Under the pieces are notes generated by a model that searched no databases, was not told the origin of the DNA, and worked only from the letters and a program-made list of their open reading frames with translations. Made by a program: the position numbers and the translations under genes. Source: Tannerellaceae bacterium (GTDB lineage Bacteria; Bacteroidota; Bacteroidia; Bacteroidales; Tannerellaceae). From it: a stretch of 5,873 nt of DNA. Position 1 is the first letter of the stretch. Every line of letters begins with the position of its first letter. Below, piece after piece: positions 1 through 5,873 of the stretch. Location of the stretch: positions 1 to 5,873 of the forward strand of contig JAISCM010000094.1 in assembly GCA_031265595.1 (NCBI GenBank), written 5' to 3'.

Positions 1-120
1 ATACTTTATATGTCCGGCGAAAAAGAAAAAGCCGTAGAACAGTGGAAGAAAGCAAAAGAATTGGGCAAAACCGACGATCTGCTGATCCGGAAGATAGAGG
101 AAGGGAAATTTATTGAATAA
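1..120 (+). CDS. C-terminal fragment of a probable tetratricopeptide-repeat protein (5' end outside window)
   Basis: An open frame runs from the first base to a TAA stop at 118-120, giving 39 residues with no start in the window. The segment YMSGEKEKAVEQWKKAKELG has the spacing of the second helix pair of a TPR (small residue, then A-V-x-x-W, then the alanine/leucine pattern). It is followed by a charged tail ending in KIEEGKFIE. TPR proteins are protein-interaction scaffolds; no more specific role can be read from this fragment. The stop overlaps the start of the next gene (TAATG), which suggests translational coupling and one operon with the lipoprotein and the EnvC-like gene. From memory, TPR protein, DUF4292 lipoprotein and M23/EnvC protein often occur in this order in Bacteroidales. 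The TPR assignment is probable but rests on a single repeat. Confidence 0.72.
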   Translation: MLYMSGEKEKAVEQWKKAKELGKTDDLLIRKIEEGKFIE

Positions 121-1043
121 TGAAGGAGATGGGAAAAGAGACAATAGGGACAATAAGGTCTCAAGGGACAATAGAGACGCAAGAGAGAAAAGGAAATTTC
201 CCGCTTTCCTCCTCTGTCCCTAATGTCCTTATCGTCCTTATTGTCCTTTTCTTTTTCGCCGGCTGTAAAACTTCTACCAAAGTGGGGAAGGTAGATGTTG
301 CCGGGGCGAAGGCGCATCAGGAGTTTTTCGATTCTATGCAGAAGCAGGCTTTTCAATATGAAACATTTTTCGCCAGGGCGAATGTAGACCTGGATGTGCC
401 GGGTAAATCATACAGTTCGCGGGTGGATATAAAGATGGTGCGCGATAGCGCTTTGCAGCTTTCGGTGCAGCCTCTTCTGGGGATTGAGCTTTTCAGGGCT
501 GAGTTTACCCGGGAAGGCCTTACAGTCATCGACCGGATGAATAAACGTTATGTGTCCGAAAGCTATGCCGCGTTGAAAGGTAAATGGCCGGTTGCCTTTA
601 CTTATTACAATGTACAGGCCCTGTTTTCGAATCATCTATTTATTCCCGGCGAGCAGGAAATAGCCCGGCAGCAATACAATCGTTTTAAATTAAAGCAGGA
701 AGGGTCTACTGCCGAGATCCAGATAAAGGATGCCATGCAACTGCTTTACGTTTTCATGGCTGACGGCGAAGAAAAGCTTCTTTCCACCTATGTGACGGAT
801 CCATCTGAACAATACGCCTTGCAGTGGCTTTATACCGATTTCCGTATGGCAGACGGGCAACCCTTCCCGATGCTGATGGATATTCAATTGCTTGATAAAG
901 GTTCGCCTGCCGGGCAAATGAAACTATATTTCTCCAAAATCCAGACAAATATTCCGGTAAAAATAGATACGTCTATCCCGGATAAGTATAAACGCGTAAC
1001 CTTTGCACAAATCGTAAAAAGTTTTACAGAAAGCAAGAAGTGA
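120..1043 (+). CDS. DUF4292-type outer-membrane lipoprotein, probable
   Basis: This 307-residue protein has a lipoprotein signal: hydrophobic core at residues 36-47, then a lipobox ending A47-G48-C49, so Cys49 should be lipidated. The mature part (about 258 residues) begins with a short polar linker. Its region around residues 80-150 alternates short strands, with PLLGIELFRAEFT and a following IDRMNKRYVSE segment that I recognise as typical of DUF4292 proteins of Bacteroidetes. The pattern recalls LolA/LolB-like lipid-binding folds, but that is inference. The biochemical role is unknown; an outer-membrane or periplasmic envelope role fits the EnvC-like neighbour. The start at 120 overlaps the preceding stop (TAATG). 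Met4 at 129 is the only other in-frame ATG before the lipobox, so the signal peptide must include the 9-bp repeat region at 138-251. The region before the hydrophobic core, about 35 residues, is unusually long. The gene ends in TGA, 4 bp before the next start. Confidence 0.82.
   Translation: MKEMGKETIGTIRSQGTIETQERKGNFPLSSSVPNVLIVLIVLFFFAGCKTSTKVGKVDVAGAKAHQEFFDSMQKQAFQYETFFARANVDLDVPGKSYSSRVDIKMVRDSALQLSVQPLLGIELFRAEFTREGLTVIDRMNKRYVSESYAALKGKWPVAFTYYNVQALFSNHLFIPGEQEIARQQYNRFKLKQEGSTAEIQIKDAMQLLYVFMADGEEKLLSTYVTDPSEQYALQWLYTDFRMADGQPFPMLMDIQLLDKGSPAGQMKLYFSKIQTNIPVKIDTSIPDKYKRVTFAQIVKSFTESKK
138..251. repeat. Inverted arrays of a degenerate 9-bp repeat forming a quasi-palindrome within the lipoprotein gene start
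   Basis: The left arm reads as consecutive 9-mers: gagacaata (138), gggacaata (147), aggtctcaa (156), gggacaata (165), gagacgcaa (174). The right arm carries the same unit on the other strand: gtccctaat (216), gtccttatc (225), gtccttatt (234), gtccttttc (243). GGACAATAAGG at 148-158 is an exact inverted match of CCTTATTGTCC at 236-246, centred at 197. The palindrome GGAAATTTCC at 192-201 lies at almost the same centre. GGGACA 165-170 and TGTCCC 215-220 add a second pairing. The unit length is three codons and the array is in frame, so the left arm encodes ETI/GTI/GTI-type triplets and the right arm encodes VLI triplets of the signal peptide. It may also fold in mRNA close to the start codon. 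I infer, but cannot show, that it belongs to a dispersed repeat family. Confidence 0.8.
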
Positions 1044-1047
1044 GTGT

Positions 1048-2352
1048 ATGAAGTATGCCTGGATTGTCATAATATGCCTGTTCTCAACCGTAACCGTTTC
1101 AGGGCAAAAATCAGCGAAAGTCCGCGAATTGGAAAATCAGCGAAAGGTGGCTCTTGCCGAGATAGAAATGACAAACCAATTATTAGCCGAAACAAAGAAG
1201 TCGGCACAAAACTCCCTGACCCGTTTAAACCTCCTTTCTCAGCAAATACTTCAGCGCAAAAAGGTGATCAGTCTGTTGAGCCAGGAAATAACTTCCATCG
1301 ATAAAGATATTGTAGGATTGCAGAATGAATTAATAGCCTTACAAAGTAAATTAGGTAATAAACGGGTAAATTACGGGAAGTCGGTACAAAATATCCACCG
1401 GCGGAATACGTCTCAGGATAAGTTGTTGTTTATCCTTTCTGCGGAGAACTTCTCCCAATCGTTTCGCCGCATGCGTTACTTGCGCGAATATGCCGACTGG
1501 CAGAAACGACAGGCGAATGAAATTATAGCGAAACAACGCGAAGTAGGAGAGAAACGCGAAGAATTGGAGAAGACAAGAGCGGAGAAACAAACTCTGCTGA
1601 AAGACCGCGAGAAAGAAAGTATTAACCTGCAAACAGAAGAGGCTACGCAACGTAAAGAGGTGGAAGAATTGAATAAAAGGCAAAAGCAGTTGCAGGCTGA
1701 TTTAAAAAAGAAGCAACGGCAAGCCAACGCATTGAGCCGCCAGATTGAAAAGCAAATTGCAGAAGAAGTAGAACGTGCGGAAGCCGAAACCCGCGCCGCC
1801 CGCGAACGGGAACAAAGCGAGCGGGAAAGGGCCCTGGCCGCAGGAAAGGATGTCCCCGAACCAAAAGAAGAAATACGCCAGGCGGCTACCAAAGGAGGGT
1901 ATGCCATGACGAAAGAAGAGCGAAAACTGTCTGACGACTTTGCCAAAAACAAAGGACGTTTGCCTTATCCCGTAGCAGGGCAATATTCGGTAGTGAGCAC
2001 TTTTGGCGTGCAAAAGCATCCTGAATTAAAATACGTTGAGACCGAAAATAACGGGATTGATATACAAACAACCGCCGGCTCGGAAGCCCGTTCGATATTC
2101 AACGGCGTGGTTACGGCCGTATTTGCTGTGGCCGGTTATAATAATTCGGTTATTGTGCGCCATGGAAACTATCTGACGGTCTATTCCAATCTGATAGAAG
2201 TTTATGTAAAGAAAGACGAGAAAATAACAACCAATCAGCCACTCGGCAAAATATATACAGATGTGGAAAACGGCAACACGACGATCCTTCATTTTGAACT
2301 GCGGAAAGAACGGGATAAACAAAACCCATTATCCTGGTTGGCGAGGCGGTAA
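1048..2352 (+). CDS. EnvC-like murein hydrolase activator (coiled coil plus degenerate LytM/M23 domain)
   Basis: This 434-residue protein has an N-terminal signal peptide (hydrophobic residues about 4-17, likely cleavage after VSG19). A long Lys/Glu/Gln/Arg-rich coiled coil covers about residues 20-260, and a C-terminal LytM/M23-type domain covers about 305-430. E. coli EnvC (419 residues) has the same architecture; it is recruited by FtsEX and activates periplasmic amidases that split septal peptidoglycan. The metallopeptidase site is broken. The HxxxD motif is N334-N-G-I-D338, the YxHL motif is Y379-S-N381-L, and HxH is H415-F-E417. Only D338 and H415 survive, so the domain probably binds or activates rather than cuts. 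It starts 4 bp after the lipoprotein stop and is likely its operon partner. Whether it works with an FtsEX/amidase pair here is inferred; neither gene is in the window. An active endopeptidase is unlikely given the lost ligands. Confidence 0.88.
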   Translation: MKYAWIVIICLFSTVTVSGQKSAKVRELENQRKVALAEIEMTNQLLAETKKSAQNSLTRLNLLSQQILQRKKVISLLSQEITSIDKDIVGLQNELIALQSKLGNKRVNYGKSVQNIHRRNTSQDKLLFILSAENFSQSFRRMRYLREYADWQKRQANEIIAKQREVGEKREELEKTRAEKQTLLKDREKESINLQTEEATQRKEVEELNKRQKQLQADLKKKQRQANALSRQIEKQIAEEVERAEAETRAAREREQSERERALAAGKDVPEPKEEIRQAATKGGYAMTKEERKLSDDFAKNKGRLPYPVAGQYSVVSTFGVQKHPELKYVETENNGIDIQTTAGSEARSIFNGVVTAVFAVAGYNNSVIVRHGNYLTVYSNLIEVYVKKDEKITTNQPLGKIYTDVENGNTTILHFELRKERDKQNPLSWLARR

Positions 2353-2358
2353 TGGCCG

Positions 2359-3639
2359 TTAATGAATAGACTTACGGGGTAAGAGATGGGTGCGGATGTA
2401 TTCCCAATCCGCCCGGTTTGGTAAAAAGTGGCGTAAGGAACAGCCCGTTTGTTTAATAAAGATCGTTAGCGAACATACCAGTATCGCCATAAATGCAATG
2501 CTTGTGCTGATAACCGAACCAATAACTCCATACAAGGGGATCAGCCAATAACCTGCCATTAATAAGGTAAGGAATCCGGCACATGAGCTGGCGGCGCTGT
2601 ACTTTATCTTGCCGCTACCAATAAAATAATGACTCAATATCGTATTACAGCCTAACGCAATAACACCTATGGATAGGGCGGCTATAACCTTTCGTATGCC
2701 CTTAAACTCTGCACTGAACAGGTAATCGGTATACACCCATTCGGGAATCAGCAGGATACAGAACATCACAAACGTAATGGCTAAGAAGGTGAGTTTAAAT
2801 AGCTGAAGCGTAATTTTTGTTTGTTCGGCCATATCCTTTGTTTTGGCAATCCGGTTGTATTCAATATGGGCTATGCTGCTGCTGATATTCCAGACACTTT
2901 CCGATATTTTTGTTCCGGCGTCTACTAATCCCACGCTTCCAATCCCGGCGAATCGTTGCACAAGGAAATAATTTAGCCGGGCGGTACAGGTTTCGGCAAT
3001 ATTATCGGCGCTTCCCCAGAGGCCGTATACGAACATCTCTTTTAAAAGGGAAAGCCATTTCTTCTTTTGGCCGGCGTCTTTCTTTACTACATACGGGGTC
3101 AGTATAAGCAAGCTTGCCAGGAGGGCGATCGTATTAGTAAGGTACAACCCGTCGATATAAGCGCTAACGTCTTTTCGCTCGGCTGCATAATAGAAATAGA
3201 GCAATATGAAAAACAACAACCCTCCCTGTAGTATATTGGTAAGGTTGAAGCCCATGATATGATCTTTCCCCAACAGAAAGCGTGAATTGGCAATAACCAA
3301 TGAATACAGTATGGTTATCCAATAGACATCCGCCAGGTATCCACCGGGTAATAACTTTAACAGATACATGGCCCCGCATCCTATGCCCGTACCGATAAAT
3401 ACCCATGCGTAGGCAATAGGAAGAATCATACGGATCGTATATTTATTGATGAAATACACAATGGTACTTCCCCCAAGTACCCCATTCACCAGAACGATTA
3501 TATTGACAGATGCCCAGATCAGCCCTACCAGCCCCATGCCTTCTATCCCCAGCGCCTTTGCATTTATGAAGATAAGCGCCAGATTCAGGAGGGCGATAAG
3601 GTAACGCGAGCCAATGACGCCCAGTATATCTTTTAGCAT
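2359..3639 (-). CDS. Wzx/MATE-like polysaccharide (lipid-linked oligosaccharide) flippase family membrane protein
   Basis: This 426-residue, highly hydrophobic protein has roughly 11-12 membrane segments. Clear ones lie near residues 8-28, 37-62, 72-95, 105-123, 138-152, 165-182, 281-299, 318-340, 347-368 and 371-394, with a Lys-rich loop at 186-200. The N-terminus (SRYLIALLNLALIFINAKALG, then a GGSTIVYF turn after the second segment) and the C-terminal helix hairpins resemble polysaccharide-biosynthesis flippases of the MOP superfamily. These move undecaprenyl-linked sugar units across the inner membrane for O-antigen, capsule or similar glycans. No glycosyltransferase is adjacent, so the substrate cannot be guessed; a lipid II-like or other envelope precursor is also possible. 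The start codon lies inside the end of the M20 gene (7-bp overlap, ATGCTAA), which argues for coupled translation as the last gene of the ribF transcript. Its stop faces the EnvC-like stop across 6 bp. Confidence 0.83.
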   Translation of the reverse strand: MLKDILGVIGSRYLIALLNLALIFINAKALGIEGMGLVGLIWASVNIIVLVNGVLGGSTIVYFINKYTIRMILPIAYAWVFIGTGIGCGAMYLLKLLPGGYLADVYWITILYSLVIANSRFLLGKDHIMGFNLTNILQGGLLFFILLYFYYAAERKDVSAYIDGLYLTNTIALLASLLILTPYVVKKDAGQKKKWLSLLKEMFVYGLWGSADNIAETCTARLNYFLVQRFAGIGSVGLVDAGTKISESVWNISSSIAHIEYNRIAKTKDMAEQTKITLQLFKLTFLAITFVMFCILLIPEWVYTDYLFSAEFKGIRKVIAALSIGVIALGCNTILSHYFIGSGKIKYSAASSCAGFLTLLMAGYWLIPLYGVIGSVISTSIAFMAILVCSLTIFIKQTGCSLRHFLPNRADWEYIRTHLLPRKSIH

Positions 3640-4709
3640 AAAGGCGGATCGTTAATCACTAAATTGTCTAATAGCCGGACATACGTTTCGATGGCTTCCC
3701 GTATTTCCGCCAGTTCGATATACTCGTCGGCGCTGTGCGAACGGGACGAATCTCCGGGCCCGATCTTAACGGAGGGGAAAGGCATCAAGGCCTGGTCGCT
3801 GAGCGTTGGCGAACCAAAGGGCGTTTTACCCAGCAGGATGGCCCTTTGCACAAAGGGATGTTGCAAGCCGGTCTGTGTGGAGTTCAGGCGGAAGCTGCGC
3901 GCTTTCACGTCGCATTGTACCTGCTCGCGGATCAGTTCAAAGAGCGTTTCGTTAGAATAAAACTCATTGCTCCGTATGTCTACGGTAAATTCGCAGCGGT
4001 CGGGTATCACATTGTGCTGTGTTCCTCCGTGAATAAGGGTAACGCTCATTTTTACCGGGCCGAGAAAATCACTCTGTTGGGGGAACTGGTACGTGTTGAA
4101 CCATGCTATATCTTTTATGGCTGATGCGATTGCATTCACTCCTTCGTTGCGGGCTGCATGTCCGGCTTTCCCGATCGCCGTGCAATCAAGTACCAACAGT
4201 CCTTTTTCGGCTACGGCAGGTTGCATACCCGTGGGTTCGCCTACAATAGCAAATGATACGGGAGGGAGTTCGCGCAAGGCGCTTTCAATACCGTTTTTCC
4301 CGGATACTTCTTCTTCGCAGGAAGCAAGAAACAGCAGGTTGTAAGGTTGCTCCTTCTGCGAAAGCGTCTGAAAGGCGGCATATAGTGATACAACGCTTGC
4401 CCCCGCATCATTACTGCCTAATCCGTATAGCCGTTCTTCCTCTTCTTCCGGGGTGAATGGTTTTTTTGTCCAACCATCTACAGGCCTGACGGTATCTATA
4501 TGGGAGTTGAGTAATACAGTAGGTTTACGGATGTCGTAATCCGGGGCGATCATCCACAGGTTGTTCCCCTTGCGATGAACAGGGCGTCCGTCTTGTTGCC
4601 AAACGTCTTGCAGGTAATCGGCCACCTCCTTTTCGTCTCTGCTGAACGACGGGCGGGCGATCATTCCTTTTAGTATATCAATAGCTTCATAAAACATGGT
4701 ATGGGTCAT
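3633..4709 (-). CDS. M20-family zinc amidohydrolase, ArgE/DapE-like (probable N-acyl-ornithine/citrulline deacylase)
   Basis: This 358-residue cytosolic enzyme has the full M20 signature: NSHIDTV with metal ligands H70 and D72, bridging D101 in GSNDAGAS, the catalytic glutamate pair in the CEEE stretch (E133/E134), E158 in GEPTG, and a C-terminal ligand H325 in SRSHSADEY. The lid/dimerisation domain between has the usual HGGTQHNVIPD motif. The length fits ArgE/DapE/CPG2-type enzymes. ArgE-type members remove an N-acyl group from an arginine-pathway intermediate. Bacteroides fragilis is known to use N-succinyl-ornithine transcarbamylase, so in this lineage the substrate could be an N-succinyl or N-acetyl citrulline or ornithine; that is inference. 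DapE or a dipeptidase cannot be excluded. All catalytic residues are present. The start overlaps the ribF stop by 1 nt (TAATG) and the end overlaps the flippase start by 7 bp, so it is a middle gene in a leftward operon. Confidence 0.87.
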   Translation of the reverse strand: MTHTMFYEAIDILKGMIARPSFSRDEKEVADYLQDVWQQDGRPVHRKGNNLWMIAPDYDIRKPTVLLNSHIDTVRPVDGWTKKPFTPEEEEERLYGLGSNDAGASVVSLYAAFQTLSQKEQPYNLLFLASCEEEVSGKNGIESALRELPPVSFAIVGEPTGMQPAVAEKGLLVLDCTAIGKAGHAARNEGVNAIASAIKDIAWFNTYQFPQQSDFLGPVKMSVTLIHGGTQHNVIPDRCEFTVDIRSNEFYSNETLFELIREQVQCDVKARSFRLNSTQTGLQHPFVQRAILLGKTPFGSPTLSDQALMPFPSVKIGPGDSSRSHSADEYIELAEIREAIETYVRLLDNLVINDPPLC

Positions 4710-5641
4710 TAGCCGTTACTCGTTAATCGTTCGTTTACGGTTTGCCTGTCTTTTTCCAACTGGCTCTTTAGTTCTTCCAATGTATTGAAACGGATATTGC
4801 CTCTGATAAAGCAGCTAAATGATACGATTATTTCATGATTATAAATATCGCCTGAGAAATCCAGGATATTTACTTCCAGCGTGATCGCATCGCCATTATT
4901 TAAAGTAGGGCGGTTTCCGATATAGAGCATTCCTTTATACCGCTTATCATGAAGCTGTACCCATACGGCATAAACGCCTATACCGGGCGCTATTTTAAAA
5001 GGCTCGTCTATCCGGATATTGGCGGTAGGAAAGCCCAGTACCCTCCCTACTTTATGGCCACTGATGATGCTCCCTTTGATTTGATAAGGATACGAAAGCA
5101 ACGCCCTGGCCCCTTCTACCTTTCCCTCCATTAACAACCTTCTTATCTCGGAGGAGCTGACCGCTATTTCATTTTCAATAAAGCGGGATATTTCCAAAAC
5201 TTCCATGCCACAGGCCGCTCCATACCGTACATATTCGCGAAAGCCGTCTGTCCGTCCGCGGCCGAAACGGTGATCGTAGCCTATTAATAATGTTTTAATA
5301 TGCAGCTTTTGCGATAAAACAGTGTGGATAAATTCGTCTGCCGGATAGGCGGCCAGTTCCGCAGTGAAAGGGAGAACGATGCAATAGTCGATGCCGGTTG
5401 TTTCGAGATGAGCTACTTTCTCCTCGAACGAATTAAGCAGTTGGGGTTGATAATCACTCTGTAATACGTTGCGGGGATGTTCGGAGAATGTGATAACGGC
5501 CGAAGGAAGCCCCCGTTCGTGGGCTATCTGAATCATCGTATGAATCAAAAACCGGTGGCCAAGGTGTACCCCGTCGAAGAACCCGATGGTAGCCACCAAG
5601 CCCTCAACCGCAACATTGTCTATGCCTCTGATCACATTCAT
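4709..5641 (-). CDS. ribF: Bifunctional riboflavin kinase / FAD synthetase
   Basis: This 310-residue cytosolic enzyme converts riboflavin to FMN (ATP-dependent kinase) and FMN to FAD (adenylyltransferase). The N-terminal nucleotidyltransferase domain shows GFFDGVHLGH at residues 20-29, the flavin/ATP-site segment GYDHRFGRG at 121-129, and VSSSEIRR at 161-168. The C-terminal kinase domain shows GHKVGRVLGFPTANI at 195-209, a GVYAVWV strand, GNRPT at 242-246, the catalytic-region glutamate E256 in LEVNILDF, and a terminal LEELKSQLEKD helix. The length is normal for bacterial RibF and no key motif is missing. The start MNVIRGI fits the usual N-terminus. It is the first gene of a leftward cluster and its TAA overlaps the M20 start. 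The upstream region shows no clear promoter on this strand and nothing resembling an FMN riboswitch. Confidence 0.96.
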   Translation of the reverse strand: MNVIRGIDNVAVEGLVATIGFFDGVHLGHRFLIHTMIQIAHERGLPSAVITFSEHPRNVLQSDYQPQLLNSFEEKVAHLETTGIDYCIVLPFTAELAAYPADEFIHTVLSQKLHIKTLLIGYDHRFGRGRTDGFREYVRYGAACGMEVLEISRFIENEIAVSSSEIRRLLMEGKVEGARALLSYPYQIKGSIISGHKVGRVLGFPTANIRIDEPFKIAPGIGVYAVWVQLHDKRYKGMLYIGNRPTLNNGDAITLEVNILDFSGDIYNHEIIVSFSCFIRGNIRFNTLEELKSQLEKDRQTVNERLTSNG

Positions 5642-5759
5642 GCGTTTATGCGGGTGTTAAATTTATCAGAATTTAATGCTGTTATATGTAATTTTACCTT
5701 AGCTAACATTTTTTGTCCATCTGGATGTGCCGTATTAACATAGATTAGACGTAAATGTA

Positions 5760-5790
5760 TTGGCTGCTACTTTTCTACACATTATCTTTG
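5760..5790 (+). promoter_or_regulatory. Bacteroidetes-type housekeeping promoter pointing rightward, divergent from ribF
   Basis: A TTG at 5760-5762 is followed by a 20-bp spacer and TATCTTTG at 5783-5790. This matches the Bacteroidetes primary-sigma consensus (TTTG or TTG near -33, 19-21 bp, TAnnTTTG near -7). Transcription would start around 5795-5797 and run rightward, away from ribF. No gene lies between it and the terminator at 5842-5873, so it drives a short RNA or the leader of a gene beyond the window. Confidence 0.7.
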
Positions 5791-5795
5791 CATTG

Positions 5796-5873
5796 TGGTT
5801 TTTTCATAATAGTATTAGATTTAAGGTTAACAAAGTTGGTTAGGGGATGTCGTGAGACACCCCTTAATTTTTT
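5796..5873 (+). ncRNA. Candidate short transcript: small RNA or attenuated 5' leader
   Basis: A transcript from the promoter at 5760-5790 to the terminator at 5842-5873 would be about 75-80 nt. It contains a U-rich 5' end, an AU-rich middle, and GGTTAAC-AAA-GTTGGTT at 5826-5842, which can form a weak wobble-rich hairpin just upstream of, and slightly overlapping, the terminator stem. The only ATG in it (5848) is followed by a stop after one codon, so it does not encode a peptide. It matches no RNA family I can name with confidence. The start is estimated from the promoter and the T-run reaches the window edge, so the 3' end may lie slightly outside. Confidence 0.42.
5842..5873 (+). terminator. 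Intrinsic terminator with GTGA tetraloop, rightward
   Basis: The stem pairs AGGGG (5842-5846) and TGTC (5848-5851) with GACA (5856-5859) and CCCCT (5860-5864), with one bulged A at 5847. The loop is GTGA, a GNRA-type tetraloop. It is followed by TAA and six T to the end of the window. The T-run exists only on this strand, so it terminates rightward transcription. It does not serve a leftward gene entering from the right. Confidence 0.78.

Noticed and set aside
6..356. Leftward open frame of 116 codons across the TPR end and lipoprotein start
   Set aside because: It is antisense to two well-supported genes, its Tyr/Cys/Pro-rich stretch is the complement of the 9-bp repeat, and it shows no domain.
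1044..1304. Rightward 86-codon frame starting next to the lipoprotein stop
   Set aside because: It overlaps the start of the EnvC-like gene in another frame. The EnvC frame has a signal peptide and recognisable domains, while this one has none.
1476..1952. Leftward open frame of 158 codons within the EnvC-like gene
   Set aside because: Its Ser/Arg/Cys/Phe-rich composition is the expected complement of Lys/Glu-rich coiled-coil codons, with no motif or operon context.
2371..2383. Dyad CTTAC-GGG-GTAAG as a terminator for the EnvC-like gene
   Set aside because: It has only five base pairs, lies inside the flippase coding region, and has no T-run on either strand.
3735..4124. Rightward 129-codon frame opposite the M20 gene
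   Set aside because: It is antisense to a gene whose catalytic motifs are all intact, and it resembles no protein family.
5642..5760. Leftward promoter for ribF
   Set aside because: The closest -7 match (TAAATTTA) lacks the final G and has no TTG box at the right distance, so I could not support a specific site.
5775..5807. Leftward 10-residue mini-ORF (MKKPQCKDNV) upstream of ribF
   Set aside because: It is too short to support, and it lies across the -7 box and start region of the rightward promoter, which explains the sequence better.
5642..5873. FMN riboswitch upstream of ribF
   Set aside because: The leftward leader is AT-rich and lacks the conserved multi-helix RFN pattern. The only strong stem belongs to the rightward terminator.

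Overview
The window looks like a chromosomal housekeeping and envelope region of a Bacteroidales bacterium. The closest match I can suggest by recall is the Parabacteroides/Tannerellaceae group, but this is not proven. Three things point there: a DUF4292-type lipoprotein beside an EnvC-like protein, a Bacteroidetes-style promoter (TTG, 20-bp spacer, TATCTTTG), and gene starts without strong Shine-Dalgarno sequences. I see no mobile element, CRISPR array, tRNA or rRNA.

Layout. Positions 1-2352 hold a rightward cluster of three genes: the last 39 codons of a probable TPR protein, a DUF4292-type lipoprotein, and an EnvC-like coiled-coil/LytM protein whose metallopeptidase site is degenerate. The first two overlap at TAATG and the last two are 4 bp apart, so they are probably co-transcribed. 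All three look envelope-related. Positions 2359-5641 hold a leftward cluster: ribF (FMN/FAD synthesis), an M20 zinc amidohydrolase of the ArgE/DapE type, and a Wzx/MATE-like polysaccharide flippase. These overlap by 1 nt and 7 nt. The two clusters converge with only 6 bp between their stop codons and no convincing terminator there.

Positions 5642-5873 are intergenic, upstream of ribF. The rightward strand carries a good Bacteroidetes promoter match followed about 50 bp later by a strong intrinsic terminator (stem-loop with a GTGA tetraloop, then a T-run to the window edge). This predicts a transcript of about 75-80 nt, either a small RNA or the attenuated leader of a gene outside the window.

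The most unusual feature is at 138-251, inside the start of the lipoprotein gene. A degenerate 9-bp repeat (consensus near GGGACAATA) occurs in one orientation and then in the other, giving a quasi-palindrome centred near 197. The period equals three codons, so the repeats are read in frame: the left arm gives polar triplets such as GTI, and the right arm gives VLI triplets that form the hydrophobic core of the lipoprotein signal peptide. I found no clear new multi-gene system. The repeat-derived signal peptide and the short promoter-terminator unit are the two points most worth pursuing.
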